Assembly: GCF_001039355.2 (NCBI RefSeq)
Contig: NW_019773901.1
Coordinates: forward strand, 1-35,433
Origin: Lingula anatina
Taxonomy: Eukaryota > Brachiopoda > Lingulata > Lingulida > Lingulidae
DNA: 35,433 bases
Reading direction: 5' to 3'
Shown here piece by piece: positions 9,996-21,520 of this stretch. Both the position numbers and the translations under genes were made by a program. The stretch's first letter is position 1; each line of letters opens with the position of its first letter. The notes under the pieces were generated by a model. It made no database searches. It had not been told where the DNA came from and saw only the letters and a list, made by a program, of their open reading frames with translations.

Positions 9996-12100
9996 AGAAA
10001 TTGAAATAAAAACGACAGAAATGGTTATTGACTTTAAAACTCGAGAAGCTCTGAAAAGAGTTGAGAGATAACTTACATGTCGTAATCAAACAAATATTAC
10101 AGTTTTGACAATTTTTCAAACACATGTCATTTTTTTCTGCATTTCATTTGAATTAGTAACTTTTCTGAATAAAAGGCTACGTGAATAATAATGATAATGA
10201 TGAAACTAGAAAAAATGGAAAATCACTGTTGTTGTGCCAGGGGGTAGTACCTAAACAACAAAACTCAAAGTGATACCTGGATGAGTATTTTTATTCTATT
10301 TTTACTCAACCTGGGGATGCACCTAATTTAAAGGTAGGCAACGTAGGCGGGTGGCAATTAAAGGTGCCAGTCAGTTCATCAACGGGATACCTATACGTAT
10401 AGAAGAGTGGGTTATCCGTTTACCTCTACCTGGAGATACATTATAATATAAGGCAGGCATATTTTGTTCTCACTATCAAATTGCGTGCTCATTTACAATA
10501 AGATATTCCTTACAGATGGGATTGTCCAGGCGGGAGGGTTGCCCTGATCATCATCAGCATGCCAAGTTGAATAGCCTCACCCTTTTATTGTTCAGATATT
10601 GTGTAAATACAGACATCATATCACCACGAACACATAAAAAATGATACACTGTAGTCAATGTGCTACGTGATCAAATGGCGTCACACAAGGCACACAATAC
10701 CTGGCATTGAAGGTTTTAGACATTACTTTTTAACAAAATGCTTTTTACCGTGTTTCTTGTTGAAACACAAATAGACCAATATTAAATGCAACTACATTTA
10801 TGTAATCCTTTAATACAGCCAAAATTATCATATCTGTAAATCAGCTGTATTAAAGCCGCAACATAGACAGTTGAATAATTGCTTAAAGGGATAACAGTTG
10901 TTCATTTTGACTAAAAAATCAATTTTGCTGGGGTAAAGGATTCCCAATGGTTAATGAATCACAGAGTGTAGTTATCTATGGAGGTCACATGATGTGATGG
11001 CAAGCACAAACATCAGAAAAAATGCATACTATCGTGTTGGTGGAAAAAATATAATTTCTTATATTTATATGGGCTGTTTGCAATGTATTTATAGTATAGT
11101 GAAATATGGATATCATACGAACAGTTGTTATCCCTTTAATATAATAATATTCGCTTATTATATTTTAATAACACAGTCAATGCGTGGGAAAAAGTAAGTA
11201 GAGCTCAAAGAAAATGTTACATTTTCTCAGGAAATTGTCCTTCGTATAACGTGTTATAGTAGATATTTTTGTGTTGTCACATCTATTAATAACAAGCTCA
11301 TCAATTCTTCGTCAGCCTCTCAACAATAAGGTATTGAAGGTATAACTGCTAGGCCATTTATCGTAACAACAATATCTTGTCAGTTCTATCACCTTGTTGT
11401 TGGTCATCACCCACCTTAGGAGGAGTCACACATCTCTCACATCTCAGTCACACATCTCGCACACATCTCTCACCTGAAGCCCTGTAAGGGCTTCAGGTGG
11501 CCATAATGATTTTCTTTTTGTTTTTATCTCATATAAAATCGGAGAAATCACCTCAATAACTTTGAACGACGGATTTTAGGAATGATATTATACCTTAACA
11601 CTATGTATCCCTTACAGTATTGTGTCTGCCTCACATTTGTGTCGTAGTACTTTTTTGTGTCTTTAAATTCTCGCCAAGACATTCTCATGCCAACTCATGG
11701 ACATTTAAAGCTTTTCCTTTAACTGCGTGGCATGTTTATTTGGTTCAGCGTCACCTTTAATAGATTACAAAACAAACGTTAAATCAATGGGCTGTCTACT
11801 TTCCCTTCCAAACATCAACATGTTTCATGTCAGCCCTGCTTGTCTCTTAGGGATTGCACTTGTATCCCAACTATTGCTCTGTCCTTCCAAACAGCACCGC
11901 ATACACTGGGTGACCTATTATGACGTTCCACATGGTCATTCGAACACGGCTTGTACGGACTAGATTGAGTTTCATTTAAGGACAGTAAACTACAAACAAA
12001 TGGCACCCATGTCGGAATTTGTGAATGTTGGACACTTAAACCTAAAAATTGTTTACCAAGGTTTTGCTTACCCCATCTGCAGGATACTCTTCCACCTATT
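9996..12100. other. Intergenic DNA between genes A and C, no gene seen
   Basis: Contains the 11471 hairpin. 11660-12115 is GC-richer and has overlapping ORFs on both strands without a recognisable family. Confidence 0.4.
11471..11499. repeat. Perfect 13-bp hairpin with 3-nt loop
   Basis: CACCTGAAGCCCT, loop GTA, AGGGCTTCAGGTG. It is preceded by a CACATCTC-rich micro-repeat (11428-11470). It may mark the edge of a mobile element, but no CTRR end or second border was found. Confidence 0.55.
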
Positions 12101-13001
12101 TGGTGAACTGACACATGACAACTAAAATCTACTTATTCCCTGATTTACTGGGAATGAGCGGTCCTTAAATATAAATGTGAAAGCTATCTAGAGGTGCATC
12201 GGCATGGAGATTTAACAATTCAGCTTTGATTTTTTTCGCAAGCCATACATGAATTGACATACGGATTGCAGTCGGTAGTCAATCCATACCAAATTACACT
12301 TTGCCTCAACTTAGAAAGAGACTGATCAATCTCTTGATGACCTAAAATAACAGGGTCATGGCACAATGATAAGGCTTCTTGTTAAAATTATTTGGATAAT
12401 ACCAAAAACCTGCTTAATTTGCCTTTATTATATATATTTTAGTTTAAAACTCCATCTTTCATGGACAACATTTTTTTCTAATAACCAATTGTTTTTTATA
12501 GTGTTTATAAGGTTGTCATCAATGTCAACATATCTTTAGTATACATATTGACTGCTGTTTCCCTAAAATTCGAAAAATGAAGATGTTTGCCCAATTTCCT
12601 TTAACAGTAATAACTAAAACAATTTTTTCAATTTTTTTTCAATTTCCACTTTAATATATGATTTAGAGTGTTTCCAAACGTTTAAGTTGCACCTCTATGA
12701 GGACAATAAATGTATATTAGATTTACGTTGAGGCAACAGTACTTGTTTCAGAAACCTAAACTTCGTTACAAATAGGTTTACATACAAATACATACGAAAT
12801 ACTAGCTTATTTTTCCGTATGTTTTCGTAAAAGCACATATGCATTTTCATAATATTAAAAAAAAAGTTAAATTATTTTAATAATCAGTAGTGAAAAATTG
12901 AATACATTTTGTCGGCCATGTCCTGGCATTAGTGAGTACAGTATTTCAAGACATCGAGGGTTTTTTCCCTTGATTGGTAATATTATGGGTGTCTACTACA
13001 G
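12100..13001 (+). other. Upstream flank of gene C, no exon identified
   Basis: Gene C needs an upstream exon ending in phase 0. A GTGAGT donor-like site at about 12934 follows ATG TCC TGG CAT TA, but that exon would end two bases into a codon and does not fit. The rest is AT-rich with no convincing coding signal. Confidence 0.3.
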
Positions 13002-14381
13002 GACCCAGATGCTTCGGGAAATATACCACCAGCTTGTGCAAAGGGGGAGCACACCAACATTGTGGTCGTCGGGAAGACGGGAACTGGAAAGAGCGCTACC
13101 TGTAATATGATGGTGGAAAAAGAAGTTTTCAAAGCAGAATTTTCCGCAAATGGTGTAACGGTAGACCTGTCATCTCACTGTGCGAACCTGGGTGGACGCA
13201 AGTTGCGCCTCATTGATACTCCCGGCCTTTTAGAAGTAGTTTCGTTTAAAAGGTTAGAGTTTCTGAAGAAGATCATGACAAAATGCATTGGTTTGCTGGA
13301 CGGCGAGGAAGGTATCGACGCGTTCTTGTTTGTCATTGACTGCAACGATGTGCCATCTCAAGAAGAAACAAACGCCTTAATTCAGTTAATTTCTTTGTTT
13401 TCGGAAGTCATTTTTGAATACATGGTTGTTGTAGCTACTCACAAGGACGAACTTGAGATCAACGAAAAGACAACAGAAAGTTTCAGAAGCAATTTTCCCG
13501 ACAAAATGAAGACGATCCTAAAGAAGGCCGGTGACAGGATGGTGTTCATCAACAGCATCACCGAAGACGGGAGAGAGCGTAGGGGGTACATAAAATCCAT
13601 CATACGTCACGTTGATGACATAGCAAGAGCTCATGAAGGCAAGAAATTCTCCAATGATGCGATCGACCAGGCACGCAAGAAAAGACAAGAATTGGAAAAT
13701 AGATTCCCTAACCTGAGTGATGCTGCTATACAAGAGAAATTAGAAAAAGTGATTGAGCCACATTTTACATCACCGTACTGGTGTTTCGATGGCTCTTCCA
13801 CTGTGCGACTCAGCGATGGGTCAGTCACACAAATGGCCAAGCTAACATCCGGTGACAAGGTGCTTTGTCTAAGGGGAGATGGCTCTGTCGGCTTCGAGGA
13901 AATCTTCTGCTTCAGCCATGTCGATTACAATTGTCAAGCTATATATATCCACCTGCAGACCGCAACTGGTCAACAACTTCTCATCTCTTATGGCCATTAT
14001 ATCCACGCTCCCTCCAATTCAACATCATTCCCATTTTCCCTAAAAGCCGCCCGTGATATCAGAGTTGGCGATGTGGTTTTTGTTTATCGCCCTGCGACTA
14101 ACACCATGATCATGGATGAAATTGTGGCAACAGACGCAAAGAAGGTCACCGGAGCCTTTTGCCCTCATACCATGAGCGGCACCATCATCGTCAATGATAT
14201 TTTGGCCTCGTGTTACACCGACGCAATAGAGCCCCTGGTGGCGAGAAAATTGCTTATGCCAGCTTGGTGTCTGTACAAGTTGCTTCCGCTGCGTGTGTCT
14301 GCGCCAGTGTTGAAAGATGGTGTCTCAAATAGCTGTAAAATTTTACGCGCGACGAAGCAATATTTCAAACGTCTTTACTAA
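13002..14381 (+). CDS. Gene C: AIG1 GTPase fused to Hedgehog-type Hint domain (terminal exon)
   Basis: The acceptor CTACTACAG precedes GAC CCA GAT in phase 0, and the frame stays open through the GTPase and Hint domains to TAA. No ATG precedes the P-loop in this exon, so one or more upstream exons are missing. Counting from the GTG at 13062, GKTGTGKS is at residues 4-11, DTPG at 52-55 and THKD at 126-129. A charged, probably helical linker follows (about 195-236). Then comes SPYW and Cys241-Phe, the start of a Hint domain with paired G-D-x-V motifs, SYGH at 309-312, a GTI-V segment and SCY at 383-385. In Hedgehog proteins this domain forms a thioester at the first Cys and cleaves itself off, transferring a sterol to the released part. 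Here the released part would be the GTPase. Both domains share one exon, so the fusion is not an assembly of separate ORFs. Cleavage and any attached group are inference. Confidence 0.88.
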   Translation, partial: DPDASGNIPPACAKGEHTNIVVVGKTGTGKSATCNMMVEKEVFKAEFSANGVTVDLSSHCANLGGRKLRLIDTPGLLEVVSFKRLEFLKKIMTKCIGLLDGEEGIDAFLFVIDCNDVPSQEETNALIQLISLFSEVIFEYMVVVATHKDELEINEKTTESFRSNFPDKMKTILKKAGDRMVFINSITEDGRERRGYIKSIIRHVDDIARAHEGKKFSNDAIDQARKKRQELENRFPNLSDAAIQEKLEKVIEPHFTSPYWCFDGSSTVRLSDGSVTQMAKLTSGDKVLCLRGDGSVGFEEIFCFSHVDYNCQAIYIHLQTATGQQLLISYGHYIHAPSNSTSFPFSLKAARDIRVGDVVFVYRPATNTMIMDEIVATDAKKVTGAFCPHTMSGTIIVNDILASCYTDAIEPLVARKLLMPAWCLYKLLPLRVSAPVLKDGVSNSCKILRATKQYFKRLY

Positions 14382-16139
14382 AGTAGCGTGCATGCAAACC
14401 ACTGTCAATGTCTGAAGCAAAGAACAAGATTCAATTGATGACTAAAAGTGAGATGTCATCTCTGTGCAAACATGAATAGCATCCATGCAATTAAGGTCAT
14501 GATGATACAGTATGCTTTAAGGTTGAAGTTTTTCATGTGTTTATCATGTGCAATTTGGACATTGCGAACTTATGCGATTGGGGATATTACTACAGTGCAA
14601 TTTTACTATCTGATTATGCGATAGAGTTGTAATTCCGAAACACCCATTAGTGTACATTTTAGAAAACAATCTAGCATAAAATGGCCCATTTGATTGATTC
14701 CGTCTTTTAATGGTGTGTGACCAAAAATTATGTTTAGAATTTGTATTTAGGTATTTTCAGATACATAGGTATTCTATCATCAAAAATGGCTACCGCGTTT
14801 TACTATTTCTATATCCAAGGCATAATCAACTCTAGAAATTCCACTGTATACAAAATAGTGTGTAGTTTATTTAGAATTATGTTATTGTCTTGAAACTAAA
14901 AGGTCATACAACTTATATTCATTTGATGTTAGGATGTTGCGATCCTTTCATCTAAGCAATATGTATTCCTTGAGAGCAAAAAATGGTACGGCTCAAAGGT
15001 ATTGGGATACGTGATTTTCGCACCAAATCTTATTTTCTCGAGAATATAGCAATTTATATACGAACAAATTGTTGCTCGGTCCAGTTATTTTGCCCTTTTA
15101 ACTGGCAGGTTTTTACGTTTTCAAAGTCTAACTTGAGAAAGGTTAGTAACTTTACAGGGCTTTGGATATTTTTCAAACACGTGTACAATATAATTCAACA
15201 ATTTCAAAATAATTTGGTATAGGCGATGCTGAGCATTTAGAAGAATTTTAATTAAAATCAACACATTGTAACCGGATATAAAAGACACATTTTTTGTCTC
15301 CCACACCGAGTGGCAAGTTGGCAAAACGACTCTGACAAAGCTTCATCCCGTTATTTTAGGTTTGCTGCGGTTGATATTTCCAGAATTGGAAGCAATGTTT
15401 TAGTGTACCCTTAAATTTTAAACCGAATGCAGATTCTCTTTTAGCAGATAAAATATTTCTTACAGTTAATTTATCTCAAATAGTAGTCAGGATTTCATTT
15501 GGGTTATCGGGGTATTGCTCGTGATAATATTTGGCCTATGTATCAAGGCCAATTTGCATATGTAGTGGTTTTGCAAAAAAGTGCATATCAATGGTATTAG
15601 CGCTTACTTTACCATAATGACCCATGTAATAAGCCAAAGACAATTAGTATCACAGATCCAACTACATTTCTTGTCTACATATTGCAAAATGTTTTAATTA
15701 ATCTCATTGTTTTACATTTTTTCTTTGTATAAAATGTGTTTTATACATACAGTTACAAACAACACGACAAAGGACAACCATTATTAGGGAAACTTTTCAT
15801 CCCATTATCAATGCTCACAGTTTCAAGACGCTCAATTTTTTTCGGGGGGCGGAGAGGGGGCTCTTGGTATAATGCGTGTTCTATCACAGCATTTTAATGA
15901 CTTCGTGATTGGGTTTGCTTTATTGTTACTTTGATGATTTCAGATATTGATCTATGTATTATAATTATGAATAAGAGTGCGTCAAACAATAATTTTTAAT
16001 AATGACTATTTTGTTTTAGTCATGACAAATATAAGCATCATTATATATCACTTTGTACTATTTAATGCAACACGCTTGTTTACGCTTTCATACCATCTAT
16101 TACACTGATTTATAGATAATAGTCATATTTGGTGTAAAC

Positions 16140-16270
16140 CATGGTCTTTATTATTAGCATGCTGTACCTATTTATTTTTTAATGTCATAATTATAAGCAT
16201 GCGCTGTTCTATTTACTTTTTAATGTCATAATTATAAGCATGCGCTGTTCTATTTACTTTTTAATGTCAT
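16140..16270 (+). repeat. 41-bp tandem repeat, about 2.7 copies
   Basis: AATGTCATAATTATAAGCAT followed by GCGCTGTTCTATTTACTTTTT repeats with starts at 16181, 16222 and 16263. A diverged partial copy precedes it. Confidence 0.8.
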
Positions 16271-16318
16271 TAATAATGTTTGTTTTTATCGTTTGTCGTA
16301 CAGCAATGATTTAGAATG

Positions 16319-16350
16319 CACACACACACACGCACACACACACACATACA
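16319..16350. repeat. (CA)n microsatellite, one interruption
   Basis: CA units with a single CG interruption. Confidence 0.9.
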
Positions 16351-18582
16351 AGTGTTCGTCTTATTTGGTAGATTAATTTTATTGACATTTTATGGAAGGT
16401 TTGATTTTCTTAATTTGACTTCATAAAATTGATTGGTTCTGCTCATCACCTGATATATAAGGAGATGGTATATACAAGATATGTTGCATCAAATACCACT
16501 ACACATTGAAAAAGTGTTTTACTTAGTCTGCATATTATGCATGTAGCTAATTGTGTTATTACTGCGACGGTAAAATGCTGTTGTTAAGTTTTATAATGGA
16601 TTATCAACAATTCATATAATATGCACTCGATTTGGACGATGTATGCTTAAAATTATGGTGAATTAAAGTAGTTTTGATCTTAATTTGGTATAATGGCACA
16701 ATTTCCTATGTGTAAATACATTTAACATGAAGACATGAAGTGATGGTTTATGTAATGCATCTCTTTCTACATCGAGATAACATAAATTGTTTTGATAAAT
16801 TATGCATCTTACGTTATTTAGTATTTGATTTGCTTTAAAAAAGGGGTCTATGTTGTGAAACTTGAGAATTCGAATATCATTGTGTGTGTGTGTGTATGAT
16901 GTAAAATTAATGATCAACACTTTCACTAATTGCAAGTTATAATTAGATAGATCAAATAATTAAAAAGACATGGAGTTATTAACTGTGAGTTTTATTTCAG
17001 CAAGTGGACAAAATGTTTTTAAATCAAAGTCACATTAGGTTTTATTTGACTGGTTAATTACACAACCAAATCGTAAGGTAATACCAAGTGCATAACACTT
17101 ACCAACTGTGTTTTTTATATATATGATGTATTATTCAAATAATATTTTACATTTTCTTTATTGAAAATGAAGCTCTTAGAAATCACCTAATAAGGAAATA
17201 TTGAATGGTGGAATGCAAAATGAGAATGAAAAATCTCTGCTAATCACGTTAAATACAATGTACAAAAGCCGGTAAATGTGTGATCAGTAAGGAGAAATAG
17301 AGTACAAATATTGTCAATATGTATGAAAAATCAGTCGGTGAATAAATGTTTGAAGGCCCCAAATCATCTTCGTCGTATCTGTAACTTTCCTATATGTTTT
17401 ATGCCGCTATGTTCTTAATTTGTAAAACTACCGGCCGGCTTGCACAAATACAGTAAACAGAATTCGTCTGATAATTGAAAAAATATGGTGTTTTCCCCAA
17501 TGCTGATCAATTACAATAAATAAAATTGCCAGATTAAATAATGAAGACCTGGTATATATTCTCACCATCACATGCTCATATAAATGCGTTTTCCCTAAAA
17601 TACACTGAGAAATAATCTATTATCCACATGATCATTTTTTAAATCCTGACGTCAATTTTGACCCATGCACAATTCACGACTTCAAAGTCTACTGCAAAGA
17701 AATCATTAAAATCGGCAACCTTCGTTTCCATACTGTCTGTCCATTAGTGAAATATCTCATTACCGAGACGGACTGGTAGATGTCCCACAACGATGCTTCC
17801 TCCCTTAACAAAATAATGTTAATTGAAATAAACATTGGAGTCATAATAATGAGAACGATTCTTTTCTAGATTATATCAAAAATTCTTTTACCCGGTGAAA
17901 AGTACAGAAAAAGTAGGAAAAGTAGACAATAATCAGCAGAGAAGTAAAACAAAAGAAAAGTGGATTGGATTGAGAAAATTGAAAAAAAAAAAAAGCAAAT
18001 CTGATTTAAAAAAATGCTTTATCAGGCCATTTAGAACAACAGGAGGCGAAATTGAGTCAATCACATTTTAAGATACAGAAAAAAAATGAAAGAACTGTAG
18101 CAAATATTAATTCCAGAATGCACGGCGATTATAATTTTCAAATTAAAAAAAGTTGTTATCAGTTCCTTAAAAACAGGGGCAGCAAAATTGAGACAATTAT
18201 ATTAATAGGGAGAGAAAAATCATTTGAAATAATTGTAGCAAACAACCTTCAGTATGTACGGGTTTGCTTTTTCAGGCAAAATGTCTCGGACCATTCCTCA
18301 TAACTTTTCAAAAGTTGGGCAAGAAGAGCAGGAGACAGAGCCGTCCTCTTATACTCGTTTTGATCGACATACATATTGTTTAAGTGTTCAATGTAATATG
18401 AAAAGTAATAGAAATCATGAATTTATTTAGAATACAGTTATGGAATGATCTGCATCGGGTATTGATTTTGTGAGTGGGGAAAAGGCACCAAGAAAAAATC
18501 AATTAGATATGCTATACTTGTTAAACGTGATGTTTGTGAAATATTGATGAACAGTATGAGATCAACAAAATGTGTCTACTGG

Positions 18583-18740
18583 CCCTGTTTACAGAGAATC
18601 TTACCTCCCTAATCAATCACATAAATCAATTACACAAGATGTCATCAACAGACACAGATGGGGAGAAGAGGAAAATTGAAATTTAATAGAGGAATTACCC
18701 CTTCCACCACTTTCTTTGTGGCAAGAATTCCCACCTGTCG
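18583..18740 (+). repeat. Fragment shared with the upstream flank of gene B
   Basis: GGCCCTGTTTACAGAGAATC and CTTACCTC-CTAATCAAT match 31635-31675. A second shared block, GGAAAATT...TAATA-AGGAATTA near 18670-18700, matches 31985-32010. Confidence 0.5.
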
Positions 18741-19289
18741 GCAGATCTACCCATTAATGGTATATACTATTTAATGTGTGCCTTCTCTATTCATACTGTC
18801 ACTCTTTTATATCAAAGTTTTGCAGAGTGTGACAGAAACTAGTATTCATTTAAGATAGGTCACGGAAACGTTTCTTTTCGTCAACCACTGGCAAAAAATG
18901 GCAGCGGTGGGATTCGACGACCAACGACGAGACTGGTGTTTTAAACCAGCGCCTAGACCTCCGCCACTTAGACCTCTCTCGCCAGGCGTAACCGATGTAT
19001 AGATATCGTACTTAGCATATGCAAATGCAATAAAATTGCTCATAGAGCAAAAGACCTTGCAAATGTTGTAATTTTTGTATTTTCAATTTACTTTTGATTT
19101 TTATTCATTTTTTAATCTAGTAATATTTAGATTTAATTACAAATTAAACAAGAAAATGCAAGTTGTACTGGCAGCACATTTATTCTATCTAAATCTAACT
19201 TTATTTTACACTGCATTATAATGGCATAAATGATTGCCATATTTTTAGTCTATTTCATAAGTAGATATCTGATAATAATGTAATTATCT

Positions 19290-19293
<4 letters not shown>

Positions 19294-19329
<36 letters not shown>
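19294..19329. repeat. (TA)n microsatellite
   Basis: About 18 uninterrupted AT units, followed closely by A-rich runs. Confidence 0.95.
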
Positions 19330-19333
<4 letters not shown>

Positions 19334-19430
19334 ATGTTAACATATGATTAAATATGGAACAAAAAAAAAAAAAAGAAACAAAATAAAGCAAAAAAAAAAA
19401 AATAAATAAAAAATATATAAAGTCACACGC

Positions 19431-19504
19431 CAGACCAGGGATCGAAGTCGGGACCTATCGCTTACAATACAGGGGGACTGCTTTACCGCCTGAGCTATCC
19501 AGCC
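19431..19504 (-). repeat. tRNA-like sequence, probably the head of a SINE or a tRNA relic
   Basis: Reading the minus strand, TAGCTCAGGCGGTAAAGC resembles an A box and GACTTCGATCCC a B box, and the total length of 74 nt is tRNA-like. The acceptor strands and T stem do not pair, so it is not a working tRNA. A long T-rich stretch follows at 19363-19415 on the minus strand. The nearby ORF on this strand is a by-product. Confidence 0.5.
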
Positions 19505-19947
19505 TTTTATTCCAAATCTTAGCACTATAACACACATACTTGACATTCCATTAAAAAAATCCATTTATTCCAACGACTCTATTTAAATAATAGGTCAAAA
19601 TTTCACCATAGTGACATATGAGTCACAACACAGTTTCAATAAATTATACCTGGTAGTGGTAGCCGGCTGTTAAGTACACTGCTGCTGACAGATCCAGCAT
19701 TTCGATAAGCGGGGTGGTTTCATCTGGGAGACGGACACGCACGCTGAGGGGGGAAATATTACAGTGCTCCCCCTGGATCTGCCATTGATAGATTTAAGAA
19801 AAGATCCTTCACGACCTCCCTACACCAGATCTTTGGCCTTAAAATATAAAACCCTCGATTACCAATTGCTAATGTTTACAAGGATATACTGGCTCATTAT
19901 TATCGTCTTCTTTATCCAGCTGTTCTCATGCGTTCTCTTTGTCTTAC

Positions 19948-19974
19948 AATTAATTAATTAATTAATTAATTAAT
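19948..19974. repeat. (TTAA)n tract
   Basis: Six to seven TTAA units. Confidence 0.9.
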
Positions 19975-20104
19975 AAGAATCACAACTACCTGTCGATTTA
20001 CAATTTGTATCCCCCAGGGGGTCAATATGGTGTGTCCAGTTTAACTGGTTCCAATACCCCTACTGTATCCTATGGACAACAGAGCCTGTGATCATGTAGT
20101 AGGT

Positions 20105-20500
20105 AAACTGCAGGATACATTGGCATATTTTTTAGTTTGCAGGTGAAAATTTTCATTAAAAAAAAGAAAATTAAAAATGTTCATTTTATCACCCAGTGAC
20201 TCCCCTGTGAAAAAGCTATCTATTTAATACATGTATTTAATGATCATTTCAACATAGTTCCTTTAAATTTACCTTATGAAGATTATATTGGAAATATTTG
20301 AAAATTTGATGGTAAAATATAGTGTGAAAAAACTTACAAAAACACAAAAAACCAAAAAAATTAAAAATGTGCATTTTATCCCCCAATAACTCCCCTATCA
20401 AAATCTATCTATTTAATATTTGATGATCATTCAACACCTTTTTTACCATCAAACTTTCAAGTACTTCCAATATAATCTTCATTAGGTATCCTAAAGGGAA
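20105..20500 (+). repeat. Repeat D, copy 1, with internal inverted repeat
   Basis: GGATACATTGGCA-TTTTTTA and the TGACTCCCCTGTGAAAAAGC block match 35100-35180. About 40 bp at 20277-20317 (GAAGATTATATTGGAAATA...) recur inverted at 20443-20483, making a fold-back. Confidence 0.5.
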
Positions 20501-20908
20501 AGATGTTAAAATGGTCATCAAATGTCAAATAAATAGCTTTATGTAGCCAAATGTTAACAAGCACAACGAAGCTCTGTTTTTACTCCAAAGTAAATAAGAT
20601 AAGTCATATGACTGATAATTGTCATTTATTAATGACGAAACTAATAAAATACGTAGTTATAACATCTCCCCATTATATAAGTGCCATAATATAAAATTAA
20701 TAAAGTATGTTAATAAGTGTAACCGAATTAATTAAGAAAATTATAAGTAATAACAACAGCTTTAGGAGCAAAAAGTTGGCATAAATGAAAATAAAAGGCT
20801 TTAACAAATGAAAAAAATATATATATATATGTATAAAGACAACACAAGGCAGGTGACAGGGGATGGTGGAGGGTGTAAAATTACATTAAAGGAAACGCAA
20901 AAATTTAT

Positions 20909-21160
20909 AATACAGTGAAGCTGCTGAGATTGCGGGCACATATCATCGCAGCTAAAAGGCTGAATGACTTCTCGCTGATGCAGCTCGCAAGAAGTAGTTT
21001 CCTAAAACTATCTAAAATTAACTGTGGGCCTAGATACACAGCTGCTAAGACAATTTTAACCCTGGACATCTGTTATCACCTTGCCTTGGTCAACTACTTA
21101 AGATCAAAATGTGCAGACACGAGACCTAAACCCAGACTACTTCCTATAAATAAAGCGTAG
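20909..21160 (+). CDS. Possible coding fragment, unrecognised
   Basis: An open frame of 81 codons from ATG-like context at 20915, preceded by an AATACAG acceptor-like site at 20906-20912. The translation is balanced in composition (LLRLRAH, LARSSFLKLSK, DICYHLALVNYL) and has no low-complexity runs, unlike other ORFs in this stretch. I recognise no family. It could be a terminal exon or a relic of a mobile element. An AATAAA lies at its end. Confidence 0.18.
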   Translation, partial: NTVKLLRLRAHIIAAKRLNDFSLMQLARSSFLKLSKINCGPRYTAAKTILTLDICYHLALVNYLRSKCADTRPKPRLLPINKA

Positions 21161-21264
21161 ATGAATTACTAACAAAGCCATTACCACCACTAAAAACAAA
21201 CCCTTTCCTACATAAATACAATTAATTAACTTAATTGTAGTTTTTTCTTAGGGGAGCCCTTAGG

Positions 21265-21520
21265 TGGTAAAATACAAATCTTTAATTTTTTTTTTCATGA
21301 AAATGTTCACCTTCAAACTAACAAAGAGGGACAATGTGTCCTCCATTATACATAGTACAAGATCATAGTCATTTACTTAAATTAAATGAGATTTATGATT
21401 TTTTTTTTTTGGGGGGGGGAGTCAAAATTTCATAGGGGAGTCACATTTTCATAATGAAAATCGATCTGACTGGGGAGTCACATTCTAGGGGAGTCAGATT
21501 TTCATGGTACACCGGTATGG
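21265..21520 (-). repeat. Repeat D, copy 2, minus orientation
   Basis: Read on the minus strand it contains CCGGTGTA, ATGAAAATCTGACTCCCC, TATAATGGAGGACACATTG and a CATGAAAA tract, in the same order as 34985-35160 on the plus strand. Confidence 0.55.

Larger units (their letters stand above)
14382..18582. other. Intergenic DNA downstream of gene C, no gene seen
   Basis: AT-rich, with the 41-bp tandem repeat and a (CA)n tract. No clear polyadenylation signal was found close behind gene C, and no further exon was recognised. Confidence 0.45.

Noticed and set aside
12000-12125. Plus-strand 41-codon ORF beginning MAPMSEF as a first exon of gene C
   Set aside because: It ends in a stop with no phase-0 donor before it, overlaps an equally open minus frame, and has no family signature.
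13518-14056. Other-frame ORFs overlapping gene C
   Set aside because: They are by-products of the strongly coding plus frame and have no family features.
19431-19504. Functional tRNA gene
   Set aside because: Acceptor and T stems do not pair and no credible anticodon arm forms. It is better read as a SINE head or tRNA relic.
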